In this document: one piece after another, positions 9,578-18,491 of the stretch
Position numbering within the stretch: position 1 is the stretch's first letter
How the letters are laid out: each line of letters starts with the position of its first letter
Assembly: GCA_010015745.1 (NCBI GenBank)
Contig: ML978390.1
Coordinates: 1-19,896 of the forward strand
DNA: 19,896 nt
Direction of reading: 5' to 3'
From: Setomelanomma holmii
Lineage: Eukaryota > Ascomycota > Dothideomycetes > Pleosporales > Phaeosphaeriaceae
Translations under genes and position numbers: made by a program
The notes under the pieces: generated by a model
The model's input: only the letters and a program-made list of their open reading frames with translations
Told to the model about the DNA's origin: nothing
Databases searched by the model: none

Positions 9578-9994
9578 CGAAGAGCTCTCGCCTTCGTCAA
9601 CCACCTGGCCTCATCCCGGTCGAATCGTCTAGCCCAGGAGTTGCACATGGCGAGCTCCGTCGCTGTCAAGTCCGGAATATCAATCTGCTCGTTTGGCTGA
9701 GGATCTCTGAATCTACTCACTTCGAGCTCAACAGGTTTCTCGTCCTCCAGCTTCTTCGGCCTCTCTTGCAAAATAGCTTCCAATCCCAGTCACTAATAGA
9801 ATACATTATCTTAATTGGAATTTCAAGAACTACTACCTTAAACACAAGATTCTTACTCTCTGCATGCTACCTTACTCGTCGCACATTCTCTAGCCTCTTA
9901 ATATAGTCTGCTTCTCGCTATTAAAGCGCAAGTACTTCTGACGCATTTAAGACTTAGCACTAGGCTGGTAAATGGGTTCGGGGTACCCAGTCGT
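9578..9994. other. Non-coding stretch, relic tail then AT-rich spacer
   Basis: The first ~200 bp may still be sirtuin C-terminal relic on the plus strand. A 120-codon minus-strand frame (9421-9783) overlaps it without a recognised family. From about 9785 to 9960 the sequence is AT-rich and carries no readable gene. Confidence 0.35.
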
Positions 9995-10133
9995 GGGTAG
10001 AGGTTGGGTTGGGGTCGTACAGGCTCTGGGTAGAGGTTGGGTTTAGGGTACCCATATGGGTCCTGTTATTATTTGCTGTGATAACGTCAGTGCGACCCGC
10101 CACGCTAGAGCGGCCCCAACCCAACCTCTACCC
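9995..10133. repeat. MITE-like segment: 20-bp perfect inverted repeat plus internal direct copy
   Basis: GGGTAGAGGTTGGGTTGGGG at 9995-10014 has its exact reverse complement at 10114-10133. The first 16 bases recur in direct orientation at 10028-10043. The interior also holds two GGGTACCC sites nearby and ACCCATATGGGT. The segment has no coding potential. The size and symmetry suit a miniature inverted-repeat element or a hairpin; I could not identify a target-site duplication. Confidence 0.55.
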
Positions 10134-10229
10134 TGATTACTTAAGACTCCAACCCAACCACAAGAGCGCTAAATTAATGCTGCACTAGAACGCTCTTCTC
10201 TCTGCTGAGATTAATAAGCTGCGAGAGTG

Positions 10230-10280
10230 ACGTGTTCCACCACCATCCCGTCAACACCACTATCCCGTCCACCCCACCAA
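10230..10280. repeat. Left terminal inverted repeat of the pogo/Fot1 element
   Basis: Starts ACGTGTTCCACCACCATCCC and contains ATCCCGTC twice. It matches the reverse complement of 12012-12062 at 49 of 51 positions; both mismatches (10261 and 10272) are C/T differences. Confidence 0.88.
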
Positions 10281-10354
10281 AACGCGTACAGCTCAGCGTA
10301 CAATTGCTCCACAACTATGAAATTAAAACTTCTAGGGTTTTAGATTAAGATAGA

Positions 10355-11980
10355 TTAGATAGCTCTACATTGAGTTTTGTTGTGGCCTTGTACATGACAC
10401 TTGCTGCATGTTGGTGGTGCTTGTGTTTGTGCCTGCGGGGTCTGAGTTTGGTCACCCTTGTAGACACCTATTTGAGCCTCTGCAATCAGCGCATGACCTT
10501 CCTAAGCCTGCAGCGCTCCTCTACGGGCTATATAATGTCGCCGCTGCTGACGTTTGCGCTGCTGGCGGTGGTTTGCAGCACGTAGCTTTGAGTTCTCCTC
10601 TGTTAAGATTGCTGCTAAGTTCATAGCAAGCTGGCAATCATTAACAAGCTAGGCGATAGCTTAAGTAGTAGGGCTCTGAGATTGTCGCTTAAGAAGGTCT
10701 CGTACAAGACAGGCCTACTGCTCAAGCAAGGTAGTTGTACGAGGCGTCTCTGCTGTCCACGCTACTGCTTCGCTAGCTGCTGTGCTTGGTGGAGACGGCG
10801 TTCTGACAACAGTAAGGCACGATAGGACGCGTTCAGGACAGTATGGGATAAACCTTGTTGCTTGGAAACCACTCCAGATGTTCTGCTCTGAGAGAACTAA
10901 CGTGCGTATACGTGGGTAGATGTAGAGAAACTCCTCCTTGTCTACATGGAAGACTCCTTGGCGGGCAAGCTCTCCAACCTCATATCCACAGGATCCCTTA
11001 AGAGGAGAGAAGCAGCCAACATCAAGTGGCTGGAGGAGGTGTGACGTGTGGGGTGGCATACAGGGGGTGATAATCTTGTTCTCAGCGCAGTACAGGTCAA
11101 ACTCAGGCGTAGCGTGGCTGCTGTGGCCATCAAGGATAAGCAGTCTATATGCTCCCTTTGTACGTGACTCTGTGTGTCTATTGAAGTGCTTCACCCACTC
11201 AAGGCCAAGCTCATCAGTCGTCCAGCCGTTGTCGCTGACAGCAACTACCCAGTCTGTAGGTAGATCGCAATACCAGCTGGCCTGGTGCAGCTTGCCTGAC
11301 AGGATTACAAATGGTGGGATAGACTAGCTAGATGCGTTGATACACTCGATTGTCGTAACCCAGTCGCGATTGCCTGGCTGAACGACAGTAGCTCGACCAA
11401 TAGTGTCAGAGCTAGTAACAACCTTTGACATTGCAGCAACACCCATCATAAAGCCAGTCTCATCAAAGTTGTATACGTCCTCATCAAGTACTCCGTACGC
11501 CTGGCGTGTATCCTCTATAAGCTTGAACCACGCGTTGATCTTGACAGGATCCTCACATCTGGCCCGCTGGGAGTGAAACTTCCTATTCTACTTTGTCTGA
11601 AGCTCTGGTTGGCTGTTGATAAAGCGCAACACCCAGTTCTTACCAACTGGTAGTAGTGGAGGATCTTGGCCGCGGCCAGCAAGCAGAACGTCTGCCATTC
11701 GTCGTACGTCAATGACATGGGGTGGAAATCCTTATCAGTCAAGGTTTAAGATCCACTAAACAAGTGACTGCGCCTCTGTAGGCTACAGCTTGCGTTGGTG
11801 GATATAGGCAACTGCTTTAGGTTGTACGCCTGAGAGGCGGTCTCGAAGGGTGGTGCGGGGGACGCTGTACAGCTGCGCAACTCTATGCTGGCTTTTTATG
11901 CATCTAGTTTTACAGGCTTGAGATGCAAGAAGGAGTCTGCCCTCTTTTTAAGGCGATTGAAGACGTTGTTGTAGAGTCAT
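10355..11980 (-). pseudogene. Pogo/Fot1-type DDE transposase, 11 premature stops, no frameshift
   Basis: From ATG at 11980 to TAA at 10357-10355 a single frame of 542 codons can be followed without an indel. It holds a helix-turn-helix of psq type (RVAQLYSVPRTTLRDRLSG, codons ~42-60), a CENP-B/Tc5-type DNA-binding region (GFPPHVIDVRRMADVLL onward, from ~84), and a DDE domain with NFDETGF (D173), LLILDGHSSH (D284) and LLQPLDVGCF (D320), giving the DD35D spacing of this group. A coiled LTEENSKLRAAN segment and a CSKCHVQGH zinc-knuckle-like tail end it. Premature stops are at codons 11, 66, 75, 82, 83, 131, 219, 422, 440, 444 and 493: seven TAG, three TAA, one TGA. Codons 132-218 and 220-421 are open. 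The protein would bind the terminal repeats and cut the element out; this copy cannot make it. Confidence 0.9.
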
Positions 11981-12011
11981 ATTAGTTGACGCACACAGCA
12001 ATGCGTTGATA

Positions 12012-12062
12012 TTGGTGGGATGGACGGGATGGTGGTGTTGACGGGATGGTGGTGGAACACGT
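12012..12062. repeat. Right terminal inverted repeat of the pogo/Fot1 element
   Basis: Ends GGATGGTGGTGGAACACGT and is followed by TA. It is the reverse complement of 10230-10280 with two mismatches. Confidence 0.88.
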
Positions 12063-12372
12063 TAGTTAGCAGTGATGACAAAGCGAAAATCGTGCAAAAG
12101 GAAGTAGATACAGCAAGGTGGTACTATAGAGTATGGGATTGCAGCAGCGCCTCAGCGATCAAAGAAGGCACGTAGTAGTGATTAAGAAAGAGCCTAACTA
12201 GCTCTACAGCGCTGTAGGAACTGTAGCGCAACTAGGCACAACGCGCAAACGTGCAGGAAAAATACAGACGTATCTTCTGAATCTGATACGAGCAAAACGA
12301 ACGCTAGCTCCTTGTTTGATAGCAGCAAAAATGAAGATGCGTAACATAGGTTAGTGGTGCCAAGACTTTTTA
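12063..12372. other. Unassigned sequence right of the transposon
   Basis: About 310 bp without recognisable genes. An 81-codon minus-strand frame (12194-12439) has no family features. Lying between the transposon end and a related terminal-repeat-like end, it may be the remnant of another transposon. Confidence 0.35.
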
Positions 12373-12412
12373 GGCAGCTCGATGGGTTGGGCAACTCGAT
12401 GGTGGAATACGT
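12373..12412. repeat. Solitary terminal-repeat-like end related to the pogo element
   Basis: Ends in GGTGGAATACGT, which differs by one base from GGTGGAACACGT at the right end of the neighbouring transposon. Like that repeat it contains an inner motif twice, here read as CTCGATGG (12379-12386 as CTCGATGG, 12395-12402 as CTCGATGG). I found no partner copy in the opposite orientation. Confidence 0.4.
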
Positions 12413-12486
12413 CATTAGATTTAGCGTATAATTCTGCATAGAATAATTCCCTTACTCTATTTTTGTCTAGCTTGTATACTGTCTGT

Positions 12487-12513
12487 AACTTAGAGCTCCC
12501 AGAGCTCTAAGTT
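12487..12513. repeat. 27-bp palindrome (12-bp arms, 3-bp loop)
   Basis: AACTTAGAGCTC, then CCA, then GAGCTCTAAGTT: a perfect stem. It lies two bases before an 18-bp tandem array. It could be a terminator-like or recombination-linked hairpin or part of a transposon end. Confidence 0.7.
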
Positions 12514-12515
12514 TT

Positions 12516-12605
12516 CTGCAGACCTAGGCAATACTGCAGACCCGGGCAATGCTGCAGACCCGGGCAATGCTGCAGACCCGGGCAATGCTGCGGACCCGGG
12601 CAATG
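12516..12605. repeat. Tandem repeat, 5 x 18 bp
   Basis: Unit CTGCAGACCCGGGCAATG. Copies 2, 3 and 4 (12534-12587) are identical; copy 1 (12516-12533) has CCTAGG in place of CCCGGG and ends in A; copy 5 (12588-12605) has CTGCGG. The unit length is a multiple of three, but I see no gene that reads through it. Confidence 0.9.
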
Positions 12606-12644
12606 TATTACCGGTAGTCCGGGGGGTTAGGTAAAGTTGAGCAT

Positions 12645-13683
12645 CACACCCGCCACGAATAGAGCATTTCCTCGTCGCAACGTCTTCTCCGCCGTATTCG
12701 TTCAGCTCAATGGGCTCGAAATGCGCGAATTACTCGTCCCGAAAGGGTTTCGCGAAGAATCCCGGTCACTCGTGGTGCTGCTGCGACTGGGATGATGTCT
12801 GCCATGCCCAGTCCTGTCGTTGTCGGCTGGATCAGTCGGGTGAAGCCTAACTTTGAGCAAGATTAATAGCTGATCCGCGGGGGGATTCGCGATGTCGCAG
12901 GCGGTAACGAGGCTGAGACATAGAAGCTGCCGGGTGGCGTTAAGCTCACTATGCCTAGCTAGATTGTGCACTACATCGTGCTAAAGCGAGGTACAGCATG
13001 GACGACTGAGTCGGGATAGGCGAATGACGCGCAGTACTTTGCAGACTTGACTGCGGCACATCGACAGAAGATTAAGAGCTTGTACGATGCCGGTGGTCGC
13101 TACATTCAGGTGGACGACTCTGATCTTTAGTATTTCTGCGACGAAGCTCTCTTGGGCGCTTTGAAGCAGGATGGCATGGACTCAGACGCGTTATCGCCAA
13201 CGTACCTGAATGCTCACGGCGACATTCTTAAGGACCGTCCCGAACGCCTTACTATGGCTGTATGTCTCTGCCGTGGAAATATGACGGAGGAGCAGTTCTT
13301 GACGAAGGGTAGCTACGAGAAAACTGCGCACAGGTTATTTGATGATCTCAACTATGATGCCCTTCCTGCTTGATTATGAGACCGACAAGGCTAGCACATT
13401 ACCTGCCTGCTTAGAGACAATTGTGCTCGGCGTCGTGTCGACGAAGGACCCGCAGCTCGAGGATTTGGACGTCCTTGAGCACAAGGTGAATGCAGCTCCT
13501 GCGGCTATTGCGGACGCCCAAAATGTAACGGTGTAAGAAGTTCTATTGAATTAGATCGATGTTAGTCCGCAATGCGGCCTCGCAAGCGCAGAGTTCAAGG
13601 AAGCTGTTAGCAGCGAGGAGAGAATGTGGCAGAAGTTGTGCTTGGTTCGCGATGTAGCGCAAAGACTCTGGCCGGATCAATGA
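12645..13683 (+). pseudogene. MetE-like (cobalamin-independent methionine synthase C-terminal domain family) relic
   Basis: The relic reads as a fungal single-domain Meth_synt_2 protein, a zinc-dependent thiol methyltransferase related to the MetE catalytic domain. Recognisable blocks in order are: VFVQLNGLEM..PKGFRE near 12700-12760; VVVGWISRVKPNFEQD near 12813-12863; DAQYFADLTAAHRQKIKSLY, GRYIQVDDSDL and YFCDEALLG up to 13154; LKDRPERLTMAVCLCRGN near 13230-13280; DYETDKAST, VLGVVSTKDPQLEDLDVLE and finally IDVSPQCGLAS, ending LVRDVAQRLWPDQ with TGA at 13681. Damage: stops at 12864 and 12867, further TAGs (including 13128-13130), a frame change near 12785, another near 13360, and stops near 13534. 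The zinc-site pattern expected as HLCRGN reads CLCRGN, so a metal-binding histidine is also lost. The N-terminus is weak; the start is approximate. Confidence 0.78.
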
Positions 13684-14013
13684 TCAATAAGATCCGTGTG
13701 ATGACATTTCACACCTGATTTTGACGCAACTCTTCCGCTCTATCTCCAAACGCTGGTACACTTTGACAGAAATACCTGGACATGACGCAGCAGCGATACA
13801 TGATCGTTATCGCGAGGCAGTTCAAACTCATACCTGACGGGTATGCTGCAAACGTGCTCCGTGTCTTGTACTCTCCGCATGTGTCTCGCTGTTTGTTGGG
13901 GCGCTATAGTCTTGCGCGCGCAATGCAGGTTTCAGCTCCACTAGCTGTATCTCATCATCCATATCTCCCTTGCTCACTACGGTCGTATCTATTGTTTTCG
14001 TGATTCCCCACTT
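13684..14013. other. Spacer between the MetE-like relic and the receptor gene 3' end
   Basis: About 330 bp with no gene that I can support. A 73-codon plus-strand frame (13782-14003) has no recognisable features. Confidence 0.4.
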
Positions 14014-15409
14014 TCATCCATAACTCGCCGTTGCCCTCGCCTGCGCTGGACGACCATCCGAAAGCTTGTTCGGGGTGTTGTAGGCCTCGTACTTCGAGCT
14101 CGATTGTGTTGTGCCGAAGCATCGCGGGAACAGTCTGCTCAGAACGCGGCGCAGGGCTGGCATACAAATGCAGAAGATACCGACGAAAGCCTCGAGTACA
14201 GACCAATATGCTGTAGGAACATTGTCGTAGGTTGGGTTTGTAGACGAAGCAAATTGCACAAGCGACTGCAGGCGAATGATCGAGACGACCGTGGTACTAC
14301 GGGTAATACTGCGTCAGTACGGCTTACATAGTCTCGATCTTTTCTTCTACCTTGAGGCTTCCGGAGAATCACTTACAAGGCGCCCAGGCTAAACATCATG
14401 ACCATGTAAACCTTTTTCTTGGTGCTTAGCGACAACCGTAAGATCTCCGGGATCGGCACACCAATGACCACGATGTCGAGCATGATGTTGATGGCAGCGT
14501 GCGCCCAGGCAAAGACATGGAAATTGATACACTTTCCGGAATGCTCGCCGTCCCAGCTGGTCCAGATGAACGACACGGGCGTGCAGTTGAAGATGCAAGC
14601 GATGGTGAATGCAATCCCGTATGCAGTGGTGACACCGATGAGTGCATACACTGCTGTCCGAAGTTCCTTTCGTGGAAAGATCCGGAGGCAGAAGAAGAGG
14701 AATGACATTTTCGTGAATGTGATTGCCATAAAGTAGAAGATCTCTGTCAGCCACGTAAACTGCCAACCGTCAGCGCCCAGTCAAGTCCGGACTGGAGTCT
14801 TGCTCACCTGCACAATGCGATATATCTTTTTCGCAAGAATATTTCAGATATTCTTGCCAAAACCGTCTGCCGCCATAATGAATTCCAGAGTGCCCATAGG
14901 GAGTGCAGAAACCATTGCCGCGATAGCAAAAATATCATCCAGCGCGAACTCTCTGCCAAGCGACATTGATCGTACCAACACACCCAGCAGTGCGAACCCT
15001 CCCGAAGTTCCGGTCACGATAGGTATGATGTGTGTGACGTCACGTACGGGAGCTCCGCAAAGCGTCTGCGTGTTGTTCTGGGTAGCTATGGAAGTTAGTC
15101 GCAGGAAAGAGTTCTTGGTATTAGGGTCTTACCTAGAGCCTCGATCAAGGTGCAGGAAGAGAGAACGCAACCCTCTACTACTTTCAGAAGCGGCTGCGAG
15201 AAGCAAATACATGCGATGTCTGTGACTGAGCACAAGTTCTGTGCTTCCAAGGCTGATTGAAGACAATGGTTTTACCGGAGGTAAGTACTAACATCGAAGT
15301 ACAGGTCATTCGAACTTACTGCGCAAATCGGTCCTTGTTGTCCTGCTGCTTTCCCTAGGATGAGCGCAACAAGGCTGAAGGTTGACCCGAGACTTGCAAA
15401 TAACTTCAT
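14014..15409 (-). pseudogene. CFEM-domain seven-helix membrane protein (Pth11-like receptor), one in-frame stop
   Basis: Five exons on the minus strand: 15409-15320, 15238-15133, 15085-14808, 14759-14377, 14296-14014; introns of 81, 47, 48 and 80 bp, all GT-AG, most with CTRAC-like branch sites. Joined, they give 380 codons in phase. A signal peptide (MKLFASLGSTFSLVALILG) leads into a short cysteine-rich CFEM-like region (TDIACICFSQP, GCVLSSCTLIEAL, TLCGAPVRD) and then the fungal rhodopsin-like membrane domain: FALDDIFAIAAMV, TWLTEIFYFMAITF, KMSFLFFCLRIFPRK, CIFNCTPVSFIW, INIMLDIVVIGVPIPEI, STTVVSIIRLQS, TYDNVPTAYWSVLEAFVG and CMPALRR. Such proteins sense surface or host cues at the plasma membrane. 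Codon 146 is TGA (14846-14844), where relatives usually have Trp (GFGKDIW). The CFEM part has fewer cysteines than the usual eight, and the intron 1 donor GCA|GTAAGT fits in phase only with the acceptor at 15239, so intron 1 may itself be damaged. Confidence 0.82.
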
Positions 15410-16536
15410 ATCGACCACGCGAGGCCAAAAAACACAGTTTGAGAACGATGATTGATCGCGTGACGAAAGTTTGAAGATACAGCTATGCCTTAAGCTTGAG
15501 ACGGGCACAACCCCGGATGCTCTGAGCGGCGCGATCACTTCCATCCCAAGGTATGGCAGGGTTCGGGGAAGCACAATCGTTAGCCGTGCCCCACTTGTTA
15601 TGGAATGAACATGACTACCAGGTTTTTGGAGTGGAGCATGCAAACGGTGTCTAGGTTGCCCCAATTCCTGTTGCATAATTCCTTTTTAAGAGCGTCGATG
15701 CGGGAACAGTCCGAATGCACGTGTCGCTACATTCGGAATGATCAGGAGCCGTAAGATGTGCCCGCAACTGCCGTTGGCGAGGTAGTGATCATCGATTGGA
15801 TCCTGCGCAGAGGTGTCTGTCGTGGAGCGTTGGTGGTGGAAATGGCAACTACTACGGTTCGGACCGTTTGGAGCGACTGTGCCGCATGCGCCCCCTTATC
15901 AGGAAGCTCCACTCTCGTCAAAAGTGGCAAGTCCTAGTCCTGTCAACAGTTGCTTTATGACGCCCATGCCCACCCAGTCGAGAACAGGTACATTCTCCGA
16001 CCGTCTATCAAACATGCCGCTACCACGCAGGATCACCCGCGCGGCTCAACAATACATGGACTGCAATCCCTTGTAGAGGGGTTGCACAAGCGACCCAAAG
16101 GTGATAGGTAATGACCCCAAGCGGATTGGGACTCCCAACCTCTTCAATCCGGCACGTAAGTCCAACTTGATTTCGTTCTTGGGGTGTCGGTTGCGCAGCG
16201 GGAAATGAAGGCTCTGAGTTGCGGGAAATAGCCTCAGGATTTGACCTAATCGGGAAAGTGAACCGGATTGTGGGGTCCACGAACAACCCCACACAGCTTT
16301 CAGCTGAAAGCTAATGTACGATAGTGCTTGAAGATGCATCAGCATTTGCGACAATCCGCTTCGTTTAGCGTTGATGCAGGCTGCAGTCGTGTCGAGGCAC
16401 CGTGCGGAAAGACGTGCTTGAGACAGTGCACCGTGGTAAATAGAGTGGAGGTCTTGTCTTGCTTCCTCGGCAGCAACAAGTGCTTTTCTCGCAAAATTTT
16501 ACTTCCAAAACGTTTGACCAGACTATCGGAATCGAG
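15410..16536. promoter_or_regulatory. Divergent intergenic region between the receptor gene and the P450
   Basis: 1.1 kb separates the two ATGs, which face away from each other, so it should carry both promoters. It holds no supportable gene. At 15711-15736 there is an inverted repeat CCGAATG ... CATTCGG with a CACGTG E-box (15718-15723) inside its spacer, a possible site for zinc-cluster and bHLH regulators. No clear TATA box could be placed for either gene. Confidence 0.35.
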
Positions 16537-18235
16537 ATGGCCATCATTCCGCAATCGTTTTTGGGTCTATGGCTCTCAACGTGGGCTCTTGTTGTCCTGC
16601 CTGCCTTCATTGCTCTTTACTGGGCTCTCTGGATAGCGTATACGCGCACGATTCATCCACTCGCATCCATTCCTGGTCCATACTGGGCTTCAGTCTCGCG
16701 GATATGGTACATGTATCGGGTTTATGTTGGCGATATGCACGCGGTGCAGCGTGAACTCCATGATCGGTATGGGCCGATCATTCGTATCGCACCCAACGAG
16801 GTCACCACTATTGAACTGTCCGCAATCCCGAGGATCTATCGCAATCAGCAACCTCTGAAGAAGACCGACTTCTACTCGGTGTGGGGCGGCGGTAACATCA
16901 GCAAACAATTAGACACTTTCACGCAAACCGACGAGAAGGCGCATAGCGGCTATCGAAGGATCGTAACCCCAGTATACACCCTGAGCAACGTGCTGAAGAG
17001 CGAGGACTACATCAATAAAGTATCAGCACTCTTCTTGAAGTGACTGGGTGAGCATGCCGACCTTAAGATACCCATTGATTTGGGTGTGTGGTTGCAAATG
17101 TGAGTAAATTGTGTCCAAAGACTTGGTGTGCGACTCTGCTGATTAACAAGGTATGCATTCGACGTAATTGGTGAGATCTTCTTCGGTTCCATGTTCGGCT
17201 TCCTAGAGAAAGGCGAAGATCACGGCGAATTCATTGCTTCTCTGGATGCTTTGATGCCGGTGTTGTGTATCACAGCTATTGGTCCAACATACTTGCGACC
17301 TTTGATCATGAGCTCCGCCATCGTATCACCGACCGCATTGAGAGCGGTCAAAGCCCTTGAGGGAATTCGTCAAGCTGCTCTTGCGGCCGGAGGCAAGCGA
17401 AAACGAGACATCGAAGATGGGGTCGCTCATCGCAACGACATGCTGCAGCAACTGTTCGACATCGTGCGAGAGAAGGGCGAAAAGGTGAACTTCAGCTCAG
17501 ATGAAGCCACGTTGGAGGCGTATGTTGCGATGTAAGATCAGTGCTTTTCTGTGGAAATCTTTGCTGATGACTTGAAAGGTTTGCTGGCTCCGACACCACC
17601 GCTGTCGCATTCCGTGCTGTCTTCTACCATCTCATGAAGAATCCGGCAGCCCTCGCCACAGCGCATAACGAGATCGATATGGCGTATGCCGCCGGCTCAC
17701 TGAGTTCGCCAATCAAGTATGCTGAGACCACCACCAAATTACCGTACATCTGCGCAGTGATCAAAGAAGCGATGCGTATGCATCCAAGTGTTGGTTTAAG
17801 CATGCAGAGGCACGCTCCTCAGGAGGGTCTCGATCTAGCTGGCAAATTCATCCCGAAGGGTTACCGAGTTGGGATCAATCCAGCTGCAATCCATTATGAC
17901 AAGAGCATATTTGGCCCTGATGCCGACGAGTTCCGTCCGGAACGTTGGCTTGTGAGCGACGACAAGTGGAAAGCTTTGGAGAGGGGTATGCTCATCTTTG
18001 GTGCAGGAACGAGGACATGTATTGGCAAGAACGTAAGTGACTGCGTTTGATCGACATCGCTTCATTGAACATTGACTGACTCTTTCAGATCTCTCTCGTG
18101 GAGCTCCACACGCTCGTGCCCGAACTGCTTCGACATTTTGATTTGGAGATGGCGCATGATCGACCGTGGACGACACAGAATCGGTGGTTCCACAAACAGA
18201 TAGATCTTGTTGTGAAGGTAGCGCGACGATCTTGA
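16537..18235 (+). pseudogene. Cytochrome P450 monooxygenase (pisatin demethylase-like), one in-frame stop
   Basis: Four exons: 16537-17099, 17151-17531, 17579-18032, 18089-18235; introns of 51, 47 and 56 bp, GT-AG, joining in phase to 515 codons, a normal P450 length. An N-terminal membrane anchor (ALVVLPAFIALYWALWIAY) is followed by the hinge HPLASIPGPYWA, I-helix AGSDTT (residues 317-322), ExxR as KEAMR (E378, R381), the PERW region (DEFRPERW) and the heme loop FGAGTRTCIG with Cys462. A haem-thiolate oxygenase on the ER membrane is expected; the substrate is unknown. The only defect I see is TGA at 17041-17043 (codon 169): sequence after it (LGEHADLKIPIDLGVWLQ) still matches the family, so it is a true interruption. 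A weak donor GTGACT at 17039, used with the normal acceptor, would skip the stop in phase and delete about 20 residues. A shared past pathway with the adjacent receptor and permease is speculation. Confidence 0.85.
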
Positions 18236-18491
18236 AAGCCGGGTCCTGAGATGGGAGAGGTGCAGAAAAAGAGAGATGGACGTGGGAGTGAAGTTCTTTC
18301 ATTGTTGATGCTGACATCTCGGCGCCGTCCCACCAATACCGCAGTAGCGCCGGATTGGGTAAATAGTACACAGGGTTCTGCCAAAATGGAAGAGATGCAT
18401 CTGTATCTATGTGGTGTGGTGAAATACGTAGCGTAATTGAGTGTAGCTATAAACTCATTACGAAGGATTGGCGCAGCTTGGTCCTGATCAA
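18236..18491. other. Convergent 3' spacer between P450 and permease
   Basis: About 255 bp between two tail-to-tail genes; it should hold both polyadenylation regions. No gene seen. Confidence 0.45.

Larger units (their letters stand above)
10230..12062 (-). mobile_element. Pogo/Fot1-type DNA transposon (Tc1/mariner superfamily), inactive
   Basis: The 1833-bp unit is bounded by 51-bp terminal inverted repeats that differ at two positions and encloses one transposase frame on the minus strand. All three catalytic aspartates and the C-terminal tail can still be read, so the element is full length and is disabled by stop codons. The base pair just outside the right repeat (12063-12064) is TA, the usual duplication of this superfamily; on the left (10228-10229) it is TG, so the duplication is imperfect or the boundary is off by two bases. 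Confidence 0.88.

Noticed and set aside
9421..9783. 120-codon minus-strand frame with protein-like composition (MEAILQERPKKLEDEKPVEL)
   Set aside because: It overlaps the sirtuin C-terminal relic on the other strand, and I recognise no family; not strong enough to call a gene, though worth a database search.
9961..10050. G-rich GGGTTTAGGG-like stretch as telomeric repeat
   Set aside because: Only one TTAGGG-like unit is present and the G-rich copies are part of an inverted-repeat structure; no telomere array.
10370..10626. Plus-strand frames with hydrophobic, Cys/Leu-rich translations
   Set aside because: They are antisense to the C-terminal tail of the transposase, which continues in frame through this stretch.
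12487..12527. Helitron 3' end (hairpin followed by CTAG)
   Set aside because: Spacing fits, but CTAG is followed by G rather than T and no Rep/helicase remnant or TC start is seen.
12516..12605. CRISPR-like array
   Set aside because: The 18-bp units abut with no spacers and the sequence is eukaryotic; it is a simple tandem repeat.
16020..16354. Overlapping minus-strand frames of 90-102 codons in the receptor/P450 spacer
   Set aside because: No recognisable motifs, several competing frames, and position within a probable promoter region.
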